DNA of 64,000 nucleotides from positions 866,863 through 930,862 of the forward strand of contig NZ_JABEKU010000002.1 of assembly GCF_013283665.1 (NCBI RefSeq), written 5' to 3'. This document shows positions 1 to 7,925 of this stretch, piece by piece. The DNA comes from Ensifer sesbaniae (GTDB lineage Bacteria > Pseudomonadota > Alphaproteobacteria > Rhizobiales > Rhizobiaceae). Position 1 is the first letter of the stretch. Every line of letters begins with the position of its first letter. The translations under genes were made by a program, and so were the position numbers. The notes under the pieces were generated by a model that saw nothing but the letters and a program-made list of their open reading frames with translations, made no database searches and was not told the DNA's origin.

Positions 1-715
1 CCGGAGGAACGGGCTCCTCGAACCAGAGCGGGTCATATTTTTCCAGGCGCCGCGCCAGCCGGATGGCCGAGGACGGCACCATCTGGCCGTGGGTCCCGAA
101 GAGGATATCCGCGCTGCTGCCGACCGCGTCGCGTATCTTGCGGCAGAACTCCTCGCAGCGATCCATGACGCCGAGCGAAAGCTGATGGCCGGAATAGTTG
201 GTGTAGGGACCCGCGGGATCGAACTTGACCGCGGTGAATCCCATTTCGACCATCTCGACGGCGCATTCGGCCGCAAGATCCGGGTCGTTGAAATCGAACT
301 CGCCGGCGGCGTTCTTCGGGTAGAGATAGGTATAGGCGCGGAGCTTCTCGTGCACCGTTCCGCCGAGCAGATCTGACACAGGCCGGCCGGCTGCCTTGCC
401 GATGATGTCCCAGCAGGCGATCTCAAGTCCGGAGACGATGCCCATCATCGTCGGATCAGGGCGCTGGGTGAAGCCGCTCGAATAGGCCGAGCGCCAGAAT
501 CGCTCGATCTGATGGGGATCACGGCCGAGCAGATGCCGCTCGAAGACGTCCTCGATCAGCGGCGTCATGACGCTCGGATGGAACGAGGTCGCATAAATCT
601 CGCCGATGCCCTCGATGCCGCAGGCGGTCGTGAGGCGTACGAAGATCCAGTACATTCCGCCCACATGCGGCGGCGGAACGGCGACGGCATAGGTCTTGAG
701 CGACGCGATTTTCAT
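1..715 (-). CDS. Enolase-superfamily (mandelate racemase-like) sugar-acid dehydratase, 3' end cut by window edge
   Basis: The visible 238 residues begin MKIASLKTYAVAVPPP and show the N-terminal capping domain of the enolase superfamily followed by the start of the barrel. A lysine motif (TAVKFDPAGP, about residue 165) and a barrel-strand WFEEPVPP at the cut end are typical of mandelate racemase/galactonate dehydratase relatives, which abstract the alpha proton of sugar acids with bound Mg. The metal ligands after WFEEP lie partly outside the window. The start has a purine-rich AAAAAGGGATG just upstream. It follows an aldehyde dehydrogenase and a TRAP transporter on the same strand, so an acid-sugar dehydratase is likely; the exact substrate cannot be read. 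Confidence 0.85.
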   Translation of the reverse strand, partial: MKIASLKTYAVAVPPPHVGGMYWIFVRLTTACGIEGIGEIYATSFHPSVMTPLIEDVFERHLLGRDPHQIERFWRSAYSSGFTQRPDPTMMGIVSGLEIACWDIIGKAAGRPVSDLLGGTVHEKLRAYTYLYPKNAAGEFDFNDPDLAAECAVEMVEMGFTAVKFDPAGPYTNYSGHQLSLGVMDRCEEFCRKIRDAVGSSADILFGTHGQMVPSSAIRLARRLEKYDPLWFEEPVPP

Positions 716-746
716 GTGTGTCATCCCTTTTTCGTGGGGCGGACCA

Positions 747-845
747 TTAGAACCAGGGGGCGATCACGATCAGCGCCAGTTGCAGATAGCGGCTGCGAGT
801 CGCGGCGGATGGCGCGGCGGTATCGGTTTCGGCAATTGAGCTCAC
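747..845 (-). pseudogene. Remnant of an MFS transporter N-terminus (32 codons)
   Basis: A GTG start 10-15 bases after a strong GGAGGAG site opens a frame of only 32 codons that ends just before the dehydratase. The peptide has a short polar lead followed by RSRYLQLALIVIAPWF. The segment RYLQLALIVIA is what I would expect at the start of transmembrane helix 1 of a rhizobial MFS sugar-acid permease, but it stops at once. I read this as an internal deletion joining the first codons to the last few codons of a permease gene. It may still be translated as a short leader. The family assignment rests on memory of similar N-termini. Confidence 0.4.
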
Positions 846-951
846 AGGTCGTCTCCTCCCCCTGCCGGTAGCGAGAGCGCCGCCATCGGCCCGGTATTGA
901 TGTCGGTCAGCAGTTCCGGTTTCCGGCCGGACTTGCGCAATCTCGAAAGGT

Positions 952-2376
952 TTAATGTTTGAGCACCACGAGGCGCGTCTGGGTGAATTCCAGCATGCCA
1001 TGCTTGCCGTCATCACCGCCGAGACCCGAACGTTTCCAACCAGCGTGGAAGCCCTGATAGGGATCGGCCGGGAAGCGGTTGACATAGAGTTCACCAGCCT
1101 CGATCGCCTCGCTGGCGCGCATCACCGTGCGATAGTTCTCGGTGAAGAGCACCGAACTCAGGCCGAACTGATGGTCGCTCGCCTTCGCAAACGCTTCCTC
1201 GAAGGTGGCGTAACGGAGAACGGCGAGCACCGGGCCGAAGACTTCTTCGCGAACGATCTCCATCTGCTGGCGGCAGCCGGAAATCAGCGTCGGCGGATAG
1301 AAATAGCCGTCTCCCTCAGGCAGGTAGCCACCGGTCTCAACGACGCCGCCTTCCGCCCGCGCCTGCTCCACCATGGCGTGAACCCGCTTCTGCGCGGCGG
1401 CGTTGGCGAGCGGCCCCATGCGGGTAGCGTCCTCGGCGCGGTCGCCGAAGGCGCGGCCGGCAAAACCTTCGCGCAGCTTGGCGAGCAGCCGATCATGCAC
1501 GCTTTCGTGCACGTAGAGCCGCTCTGCGCTGGTGCAGACCTGGCCGCAATGGGTGGTCTTGGCGGCGATGATCATCCCGGCCACCGCATCAAGATCCGCG
1601 TCCGGCTCGACGATCACGGGCGTCTTGCCGCCCAGTTCGAGCGACGGCTTGGCAATATTTTCCTTGCAGTATTCGAGCACGACACGACCAGCCGACACGC
1701 TTCCCGTCAGGGTGATCATGCCGACACCAGGATGGGTGCAGAGCGTCTTCGCGACGTCGTGCGACATCGTCAGGATGTTGACGAGTCCTTCCGGCAAGCC
1801 TGCCTCGGCGACGGCCTCGGCAAAAACGAAGGCCGAGGTCGGCGTGTTGTTGCTCGGCCGCACGACGACGGCGTTTCCGGCAATGAGCGCTGGTGCGATC
1901 TTCCGCACCAGCGTGTAGATCGGATAGTTGAACGGGATCAGGCAGGCGACCACTCCGATCGGCGTGCGCTTGAGGAGAAGCGTTTCGCCAGGATTGTCGC
2001 TCTCGATCACCTCACCTTCGATGCGACGGGCCCACTCGGCGTGATAGCGCATCAGTTCGGCGCCGTAGATCACTTCGGCCGTCGCGTCGGCAAGGCTCTT
2101 GCCCGACTCTTTTGCGAGCGCGGCACCAATGTGCTCGGCCCGACTTTCCAGCACTGCCGCAAGGCGGCGGAGCGCGTCGCCGCGCTGGATGGCCGGCAGC
2201 GCCGCCCAGGCGCGTTGCGCCTTCGCCGCGGCATCGACCGCCGCCCTCGCCTCGTCGTCCGTTGCCGCCGGCACCGACGCGAAGACCTGGGCCGTTGCCG
2301 GGTTGCGGACCTCGATCATGGCCGTGGATGGGCTTTCGATGAAACGACCGCCAGAGAAGTTGCGATAAGGGCCCAT
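952..2376 (-). CDS. Aldehyde dehydrogenase, lactaldehyde/glycolaldehyde dehydrogenase-like
   Basis: The 474-residue product is a standard NAD(P)-dependent aldehyde dehydrogenase oxidising an aldehyde to the acid. Visible features are the cofactor-domain stretch IPFNYPIYTLVRKIAPAL, the TGSVSAGR turn, the general base in LELGGKTPVIV (about residue 248), and the catalytic cysteine in CGQVCTSAERLYV (about residue 282). EEVFGPVLAV and a C-terminal GLGGDDGKHGMLEFTQ-type segment complete the fold. The CGQVCTSAERLYV motif resembles E. coli AldA relatives, which fits a pathway from sugar acids to small hydroxy-aldehydes. It lies between LysR and the dehydratase on the same strand. Substrate is inferred from context only. 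Confidence 0.9.
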   Translation of the reverse strand: MGPYRNFSGGRFIESPSTAMIEVRNPATAQVFASVPAATDDEARAAVDAAAKAQRAWAALPAIQRGDALRRLAAVLESRAEHIGAALAKESGKSLADATAEVIYGAELMRYHAEWARRIEGEVIESDNPGETLLLKRTPIGVVACLIPFNYPIYTLVRKIAPALIAGNAVVVRPSNNTPTSAFVFAEAVAEAGLPEGLVNILTMSHDVAKTLCTHPGVGMITLTGSVSAGRVVLEYCKENIAKPSLELGGKTPVIVEPDADLDAVAGMIIAAKTTHCGQVCTSAERLYVHESVHDRLLAKLREGFAGRAFGDRAEDATRMGPLANAAAQKRVHAMVEQARAEGGVVETGGYLPEGDGYFYPPTLISGCRQQMEIVREEVFGPVLAVLRYATFEEAFAKASDHQFGLSSVLFTENYRTVMRASEAIEAGELYVNRFPADPYQGFHAGWKRSGLGGDDGKHGMLEFTQTRLVVLKH

Positions 2377-2570
2377 GGCATCTCAGAAACGTTCGCCGCT
2401 CTCTGCGCGCCTTTGGCAACGCAGGAAAGCAGATTGGCGGGAGAGCGCATTACGAGCGACGGCCAGGCTCCCTCCCCGATCGGAACCGTCCCGAAAACTG
2501 ATGCGACGATGAAGACGAGGGCACAAGCGAGTAATTTTCGATGAGAGCATTCCAAAAAGGAATGCTTGGC

Positions 2571-3476
2571 TCAGGCGGTCCGCTCAGTCGCGACCTCCGC
2601 CAGCAGCCAGGCGCGGAACGCTTGCACCTTGGGATCGCTTCCGGATTTCGGTCGCGCCACGAACCAGTAGGATTCATGGCCTGCGACCTCGACGTCGAAG
2701 AGCTGCACCAATTGTCCCGACTGCAACTGGCCACGCACCATCGAGCGGTCGGCGACGGTGACGCCCAGCCCGGCGCAAGCCGCCTCGATCGCGAGATCGA
2801 GCAGGTCGAACTCGAGGCCGCCGCGGGTGTCGACATCCTGGAAACCCGCCGCATCCAGCCAGTGGCGCCAGGTCAGATAGCGCCGGTCGGGCGAGGCCAG
2901 CACATGCAGGAAGGTGAAGCGCTGAAGATCGGTCGGCCCTGCGACTTTCACCCCTTCGAGAAGCGAAGGCGCGCAGACGACCACATGTCGCTCCGTCATC
3001 AGAATGCTCGTATCCAGCATCGGCCACTCGCCGTCGCCAAAGCGGATGGCGCAGTCGAGAAGCCCGCGTTCGGCAAGCGTGTCCGTGGCCTCAGTGCTGA
3101 TACTGACGTCCACATCCGGCATGACCTCACGCAATCGAGCCAGACGCGGCAGCAGCCAGCGCTTGGCGAAGGTCGGCGGTACGTTGATCCGTAAGCGATT
3201 CTGGTTGCTCTTCTCGGTTATGCTGCGCAGCGAGACTTCGATGCTGTGAAACGCCGCCTGGATCGTCGCCAGCAGTTCGGCGCCGGCGGGCGTCAGGTCG
3301 AGATGATGGTGGCGGCGGATGAGGAGGTCCTCGCCAAGCTCGTCCTCGAGATTGCGGACCTGCCGGCTGACGGCGCTCTGCGTCAGGTTGAGGCGCTCGG
3401 CCGCCCGCGTGAAGCTGCGGGTTTGCCCAACCACTTCGAAGACCTTCATCGCCGACAGTCCAGGAAGTCTTCGCAT
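2571..3476 (-). CDS. LysR-family transcriptional regulator
   Basis: I chose the start at 3476 (MRRLPGLSAMKVFEVV), which gives a normal 301-residue LysR protein; the frame is open further upstream but that part has no LysR character. The N-terminal winged helix-turn-helix is clear (SFTRAAERLNLTQSAVSRQV, residues about 23-42), followed by the effector domain. The GcvA/AmpR-type sequence RLPGLSAMKVFE is characteristic of the subgroup that controls neighbouring operons. It sits between the TRAP transporter and the aldehyde dehydrogenase on the same strand, 194 bases ahead of the latter, and is a natural candidate for regulating the catabolic genes. Confidence 0.92.
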   Translation of the reverse strand: MRRLPGLSAMKVFEVVGQTRSFTRAAERLNLTQSAVSRQVRNLEDELGEDLLIRRHHHLDLTPAGAELLATIQAAFHSIEVSLRSITEKSNQNRLRINVPPTFAKRWLLPRLARLREVMPDVDVSISTEATDTLAERGLLDCAIRFGDGEWPMLDTSILMTERHVVVCAPSLLEGVKVAGPTDLQRFTFLHVLASPDRRYLTWRHWLDAAGFQDVDTRGGLEFDLLDLAIEAACAGLGVTVADRSMVRGQLQSGQLVQLFDVEVAGHESYWFVARPKSGSDPKVQAFRAWLLAEVATERTA

Positions 3477-3793
3477 CGCTATTTTAGCCTCGGGATAGGG
3501 AGCGCTGACATCTGCGTAGACGCCAACGCGAGATCGACACGCACTTTTGCGTGCCGCGCCTTGGCGCACAAGCAGGAAAATCGGCATCGTTTTCCAGGAG
3601 GATTTCTCGGCTCGATTGTTCCAGCCCTTGTAGGACCGGTGCTCGACCGTTGCCATGAGGTCATCCCGTTTCCATGCCCGCCCAACTGAAATCGCCACTA
3701 CGATTATCCAGGGCACGCCGGAGGCCGACGGTCCGCACCCTGTCTTCCGAGGATACGGACCACCAGTCGTCAGTCGCTTGGGCGTTGGGCGGC

Positions 3794-4792
3794 TCAGAGC
3801 GTCGCGCCGACCTTGCGCAGGTCCGCGAGTATCGGTGCCTTCGGCAGCCAGATTTTGTCGTATTCGGCGATGATCCTTGCCGCATCGGCGACCTGCACAT
3901 CCTTGATCGGAATCGGGGCGGCAGCGAACTGTTCGAGCAGTTTCGGCTCATTGGCCACCGTCGCGTCAATCTGAGCGTCGAGCGCTGTCTTGGTGGCCTT
4001 GCTTATCAGCTCGCGATCGGCCTCCGGCAGGGTCTGCCAAACGCGACCAGATGCCAGCGCAACGCAGGGCATGAAGATGGCGTTCATCTTCAGCATGGTC
4101 TTCGCTACCTTGTCGAAGCGCTGGTTCCACGAGAAGTCCAGATCGGCCTCGAGACCGTCCACCTGACCATTCGACATGGCATCAAATACAGCCGGCGTCG
4201 GGATCGGCGTCGGGGCCGCGCCGAGCAACTGGTAGAAATCGCGGTAGGCGGGCGTCGTGTTGATACGCAGCTTCATGCCGTTGAGGTCTTCAAGACTGCT
4301 GATCTCCCTGGCGGAGAAGACCACACGCATAGTGGTGATGCCCCAAGCGAGCCCGATCGTGCCGGTTTCCACCGGCAGGACGTCAAGCAGCTTCGTGGCG
4401 ATCGGATCGCGAACGAGCTTGGCGACCTTGGCCGTGGAATCGACCACCCAAGGCGCGTTGATCGCAGCGACCGAGGGAATTCGCGAGCCGAGCTCGGCTG
4501 TCATGATCCAGCCGAAGTCGAGCGCACCGCTCTGCATCTGCTGCATCATCGCGGCTTCGTTGCCCAACTGGTTGGCCGGGAAGACTTCGATCGACAAGCG
4601 GCCATTGGTCTCGGCCTTTAGCGCTTCGCCAACCTTCAGGGCCGCATTGTTCCAGGGATGGCCCGGAGGCGTTGTGATGCCGAGGCGGAACACGCGCGCA
4701 TCCTGGGCGCGCAGGATAGACGGCGTGCCAAGCGTGAAGACGGCGGCACCCAGTGCTGAATTGCGGATGAAGGTTCTGCGTGTAAGCGTCAT
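3794..4792 (-). CDS. TRAP transporter solute-binding protein (DctP family)
   Basis: The start at 4792 is preceded by AGAGGAAG and gives 332 residues. The N-terminus (TRRTFIRNSALGAAVFTLG, ending near LRAQDA) is a twin-arginine-like export signal. The mature part has DctP hallmarks: ITTPPGHPWN near the start, PANQLG, a region around GMKLRINTTPAYRDFYQLLGA containing the conserved arginine that binds the substrate carboxylate, and DAMSNGQVDGLE. TRAP proteins deliver organic acids to a membrane DctQM pair driven by a sodium gradient. It is the last gene of the dctQ-dctM-dctP unit, 29 bases after dctM, and probably brings in the acid processed by the neighbouring enzymes. Confidence 0.93.
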   Translation of the reverse strand: MTLTRRTFIRNSALGAAVFTLGTPSILRAQDARVFRLGITTPPGHPWNNAALKVGEALKAETNGRLSIEVFPANQLGNEAAMMQQMQSGALDFGWIMTAELGSRIPSVAAINAPWVVDSTAKVAKLVRDPIATKLLDVLPVETGTIGLAWGITTMRVVFSAREISSLEDLNGMKLRINTTPAYRDFYQLLGAAPTPIPTPAVFDAMSNGQVDGLEADLDFSWNQRFDKVAKTMLKMNAIFMPCVALASGRVWQTLPEADRELISKATKTALDAQIDATVANEPKLLEQFAAAPIPIKDVQVADAARIIAEYDKIWLPKAPILADLRKVGATL

Positions 4793-4821
4793 GTCACTTC
4801 CTCTGGTTGGTTCGCTTTTGT

Positions 4822-6087
4822 TTATCGGATCATGAAGGTCGAGAGTGTCGGGAAGATCGAGAGAAGGACGAGCAACAGGCACGACACGAAGAAGAAGGGC
4901 AGCGTCACGATGAACATCTTGCCGGGCTTGGCGCCGGTTACCGCGGCGGCGACGAAGAAACAAAGGCCAACCGGCGGCGACAGGAAACCGAGCACCAGGT
5001 TGATGACCACGACCACGCCGAAGTGAATAGGGTCGATACCGTAAACCTCGGTGGCAATCGGCAACAGGATCGGAACCGTCATGATCAGGCCGGGCGCACC
5101 GTCGATGACAGTGCCGATGACCAGCAGGATGACGTTAACCAGCAGCATGAAGGTGATCGGATCGGACGCGATGGCCTGAACCCAGCTCGCAACCTTCTGC
5201 GGTACCATGCCGTAGACCAGCACCCAGGAAAACACGCCGGCTGCCGCGACGAGGAACAGCACGACGGCGGAATAGATGCCGGCGCGCAGCAGCATGGTCG
5301 GGATTTGCGACAGCTGCAGTTCTCCGATCCAGTATCGGCCGACGAGCACGGCGGCAACGGCGCCGACGGCGGCGGCCTCGGTGGGGTTGGCCAGCCCGCT
5401 GAGAATGGAGCCAACGATGATCACCGGGATCAGCAACGTCGGCAGCGCGTTGAGAACCGTGCGCACGCGTTCGCGCAAAGTTGCTCGTTCGCCGCGGGGG
5501 TAATTGTAGACATAGCCCATCGCCGCGATGATGCAGCAGAACGCGACCGTGAGGAGGATGCCCGGCACGATGCCGGCAGCCAGCATGTCGCCGACGGGTA
5601 TCTGTGCGAGAACGCTGTAGACGACGAACATGATTGACGGCGGGATGATTGGCCCGAGCATTCCGGCATAGGCCGTAAGGCCGGCGGCAAACGTCTTGTC
5701 GTAGCCCTTCTTCTCCATTTCCGGCACCATCATCTGCGCCATGATAGCGACCTGCGCCGTCGCCGAGCCGAGGATCGACGCCACGAACATGTTCGCAAGC
5801 AAGTTCACATAGGCGAGACCGCCCTTCATCGCACCGACGAAGGCCATGGTCATCTCGATGATGCGCTTGGTGATGCCTCCGCCGTTCATGATTTCGCCGA
5901 TCAGCACGAAGAGCGGAATGGCGATCAATCCGTAATTGTCGACGCCGCCGAAGAGCTGTGTCGGGAAGCTCTGGAAGAGCAGCGGATTGCCGGAGGCGTA
6001 GATGTAGACCACGCTGACGAGGCAGAGACAGATGCCGATCGGAACGCCGACCAGCATGAAGATCAGAAATGCAGCGCCGGTAACCAT
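4822..6087 (-). CDS. TRAP transporter large permease (DctM family)
   Basis: The 421-residue protein is almost entirely hydrophobic, with about 12 predicted membrane segments. Family-typical pieces include NYGLIAIPLFVLIGEIM, GPIIPPSIMFVVYS, LANPTEAAAVGA and LGFLSPPVGLCFFVAA. The start at 6087 shares its A with the stop codon of dctQ (TGATG overlap), which implies translational coupling and rules out the longer upstream frame. It is the transport channel of the TRAP system, working with DctQ and the periplasmic DctP encoded just downstream. Confidence 0.95.
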   Translation of the reverse strand: MVTGAAFLIFMLVGVPIGICLCLVSVVYIYASGNPLLFQSFPTQLFGGVDNYGLIAIPLFVLIGEIMNGGGITKRIIEMTMAFVGAMKGGLAYVNLLANMFVASILGSATAQVAIMAQMMVPEMEKKGYDKTFAAGLTAYAGMLGPIIPPSIMFVVYSVLAQIPVGDMLAAGIVPGILLTVAFCCIIAAMGYVYNYPRGERATLRERVRTVLNALPTLLIPVIIVGSILSGLANPTEAAAVGAVAAVLVGRYWIGELQLSQIPTMLLRAGIYSAVVLFLVAAAGVFSWVLVYGMVPQKVASWVQAIASDPITFMLLVNVILLVIGTVIDGAPGLIMTVPILLPIATEVYGIDPIHFGVVVVINLVLGFLSPPVGLCFFVAAAVTGAKPGKMFIVTLPFFFVSCLLLVLLSIFPTLSTFMIR

Positions 6088-6704
6088 CAGTTGACCCCCT
6101 CTGCGCTCTTGAACTCGGGATGGGTTCGGCGTTCGCACCAGCCGAGATCCTCCACGATGTTTGCAAGGCCGTGCAGCGTCATGGTGATCGCAAACAGGGG
6201 AATCACGAGATTAACCGCCCAGGTCGGCCAGTTCAGCGTCTGGGTGCGCTCGGTGTAGAGGAAGTTGAAGCTCCCAGCGGCGTAAGCCTTGGCATCGAAG
6301 CCTGCGCTGGCGATTCCAATGGGATCAAGCCAGACGTAGCACATGGCCGCGAGCGCGATCGCAAACGCAATCAGCAGCGATGTTGCCAGGATCTGCATGA
6401 CGCGCGCGGCCGAGGGCGAGAGCCTTTCCGTCAGCAATGTCATGGAAAAGTCCAGTCGCAACCGCGTGAGCGCAGAGCCACCGATGAATGTGAGCCAGAC
6501 CATGGCGTATACCGCCGCTTCATCGACCCAGTAGAGCGGCATGCCGGTGTAGCGGGTTACGACATTCAGCAGGATCAGGCTTACGAGTACGCACATGAAG
6601 CCGCCGACGGCAATCTTCTCGACAGCAAGGATCCCCTCCGACAGGCGTACGATAAGACGCGCCGCGGGCGCGAATTTTCCGCCCGTGGCGGGTTGATTGG
6701 TCAT
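6087..6704 (-). CDS. TRAP transporter small permease (DctQ family)
   Basis: This 205-residue protein has four membrane segments and the DctQ signature WVDEAAVYAMVWLTFIGGS (about residues 59-77), followed by a charged stretch RLDFSMTLLTERLSP. It is the first gene of the TRAP unit and its start is about 17 bases from a 31-bp palindrome shared with the divergent GntR gene. It stabilises the large permease and contacts the solute-binding protein. It is slightly longer than the usual 160-190 residues because of an extra loop near LDPIGIASAGFDAKAYAAG. Confidence 0.9.
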   Translation of the reverse strand: MTNQPATGGKFAPAARLIVRLSEGILAVEKIAVGGFMCVLVSLILLNVVTRYTGMPLYWVDEAAVYAMVWLTFIGGSALTRLRLDFSMTLLTERLSPSAARVMQILATSLLIAFAIALAAMCYVWLDPIGIASAGFDAKAYAAGSFNFLYTERTQTLNWPTWAVNLVIPLFAITMTLHGLANIVEDLGWCERRTHPEFKSAEGVN

Positions 6705-6720
6705 GACGTTCCCCCAATTT

Positions 6721-6751
6721 TCGTATAATGTAAATTTTATACATTTTACGA
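6721..6751. promoter_or_regulatory. 31-bp palindromic operator between TRAP operon and GntR gene
   Basis: The intergenic sequence reads TCGTATAATGTA at 6721 and returns as TACATTTTACGA, a near-perfect inverted repeat over 31 bases that is far richer in A and T than its surroundings. It lies between two divergent starts (6704 and 6793). GntR/FadR-type repressors bind such dyads and usually repress the adjacent operon and themselves. The AT-rich centre could also hold the -10 elements of both promoters. Binding by the adjacent regulator is inference. Confidence 0.6.
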
Positions 6752-6792
6752 GTCAACTGGCTTTTTTTCCTTTTTCATGTAGCGGATACGCC

Positions 6793-7452
6793 ATGGCTTC
6801 GACTTTGAAACACCGCACGCTCTCCGGCGCCCTGCTCGAGGAAATTCGGCAGGCCATCCTCTCCGGCCGTTATCCCGCAGGCAGTCAGTTGCGACAGGAT
6901 GCGCTTGCCGAAACCTATGGCGTCAGCCGTATCCCAATCCGCGAGGCACTGTTCCAGCTTGAGGCGGAGGGGCTGGTGCGGATCGTGCCCCAGAAGGGAG
7001 CGATTGTCTCAGAGCTGTCGCAGGCGGAGATCGATGACGTGTTCGAGCTGCGCGCACTTCTGGAGCCACGTCTCTACCGTCGCTCCGCCCCCCTCTTGTC
7101 GAAAGCCGATTTCGATCAGTTGGAGCAAATTCAGGCAAGCTACGTCCGCGCCATCAAAGGCGGAGAAATCAATCGGTATGGCCAGCTGAACGCCCAGTTG
7201 CACGTCGCACTTTATCAGCGCGCCAACATGCCACGTACACAGCAGATCGTCGCGTCGCTCCTCCAGACCAGCGATCGCTACACCCGCGTCCAGCTGTCGA
7301 GCATCGATGCGATGAACCGCGCCATGGATGAACATGCCGAACTTATTCGCCTGAGCCGAGCCGGCGACTTCGAGATGGCGGCGAAATTGTTGGAAGCTCA
7401 CATCGTTACGGTTAGAACTGATCTTCTGGCTGTTCTCAAGCGGCAGAACTGA
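6793..7452 (+). CDS. GntR-family (FadR subfamily, FCD domain) transcriptional regulator
   Basis: I placed the start at 6793 (MASTLKHRTLSGALLEEI), giving 219 residues; the longer frame would run through the operator. Residues about 10-75 form the winged helix with the GntR pattern AILSGRYPAGSQLRQDALAE and VSRIPIREALFQLEAEGLV. The rest is an all-helical FCD ligand domain, with likely metal ligands in FELRALLEP, QLHVALYQRA, DEHAELIRL and LEAHI. FCD regulators sense organic acids such as sugar acids, which matches the divergent TRAP transporter. It probably represses the TRAP operon and itself. Confidence 0.93.
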   Translation: MASTLKHRTLSGALLEEIRQAILSGRYPAGSQLRQDALAETYGVSRIPIREALFQLEAEGLVRIVPQKGAIVSELSQAEIDDVFELRALLEPRLYRRSAPLLSKADFDQLEQIQASYVRAIKGGEINRYGQLNAQLHVALYQRANMPRTQQIVASLLQTSDRYTRVQLSSIDAMNRAMDEHAELIRLSRAGDFEMAAKLLEAHIVTVRTDLLAVLKRQN

Positions 7453-7787
7453 TCACGGAGAGATGTCTCCTTATCGAGCGGTGAGCGAACGACATAGGCC
7501 GCCACCGAAGATCAGGCGACGACACTCGTCACGATATTCCGATGCGCCATGGCGCGGAAACGATGAACGTGTGTGGCGAGAGCAGAGCGGCTGCGATGCG
7601 GCGCGACGAAGAGATTTCCGGTGCGGAGAAGATAGTCATGAAACGTTGTAGTTCGCTGATCGGAGCCCTGCATTATTCGCTCTCCGGTCTGCGGGTGGAG
7701 CGGAATTCGCGACTATATCTGGATGAACTACTGCCTGTTCAAGTATCTATGGCACGGCCACGCTCTGTATATCATGGCGTGAGCTGA

Positions 7788-7804
7788 GGCGGCTGAAAGC
7801 CGCC
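7788..7804 (+). terminator. Hairpin, weak terminator candidate
   Basis: A perfect 7-bp stem GGCGGCT / AGCCGCC closes a GAA loop and is followed by a pyrimidine-rich CCTTCTTC. The lack of a pure T-run makes it a weak intrinsic terminator. It lies 336 bases beyond the GntR gene, so it may end that transcript or only separate it from the convergent RND operon. Confidence 0.35.
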
Positions 7805-7817
7805 CCTTCTTCAACTC

Positions 7818-7850
7818 CAGATCCTTTCATTGGAACAGTGAAAGGATCTG
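7818..7850. repeat. Perfect 12-bp inverted repeat
   Basis: Arms at 7818-7829 and 7839-7850 are exact reverse complements with a 9-base loop. No T-run follows on either strand, so it is not a textbook terminator. Its position 76 bases beyond the stop of the leftward RND gene suggests a role in ending or protecting that mRNA. Confidence 0.5.
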
Positions 7851-7925
7851 GCTGTTTGAATGACGCAATTCTGGACGGAAAAACCGTTTCTCACTTTCTC
7901 GGAATTTCCCCAAGGCGCCGTGGCG

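Larger units (their letters stand above)
7453..7925. other. Gene-free stretch with two perfect hairpins
   Basis: I see no convincing gene in these 473 bases; the short frames have no family character and no good ribosome binding sites. The right part contains two adjacent perfect inverted repeats: 7788-7804 (GGCGGCT, loop GAA, AGCCGCC) and 7818-7850 (12-bp arms CAGATCCTTTCA / TGAAAGGATCTG with a 9-base loop). The first is followed by CCTTCTTC and could end rightward transcription; the second lies just past the end of the leftward RND gene. Confidence 0.5.

Noticed and set aside
955-2544. Rightward 529-codon frame
   Set aside because: Antisense to the aldehyde dehydrogenase, which has complete catalytic motifs; no protein family features.
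7463-7787. Short rightward frames after the GntR gene
   Set aside because: No convincing ribosome binding sites, no recognisable domains and inconsistent composition.
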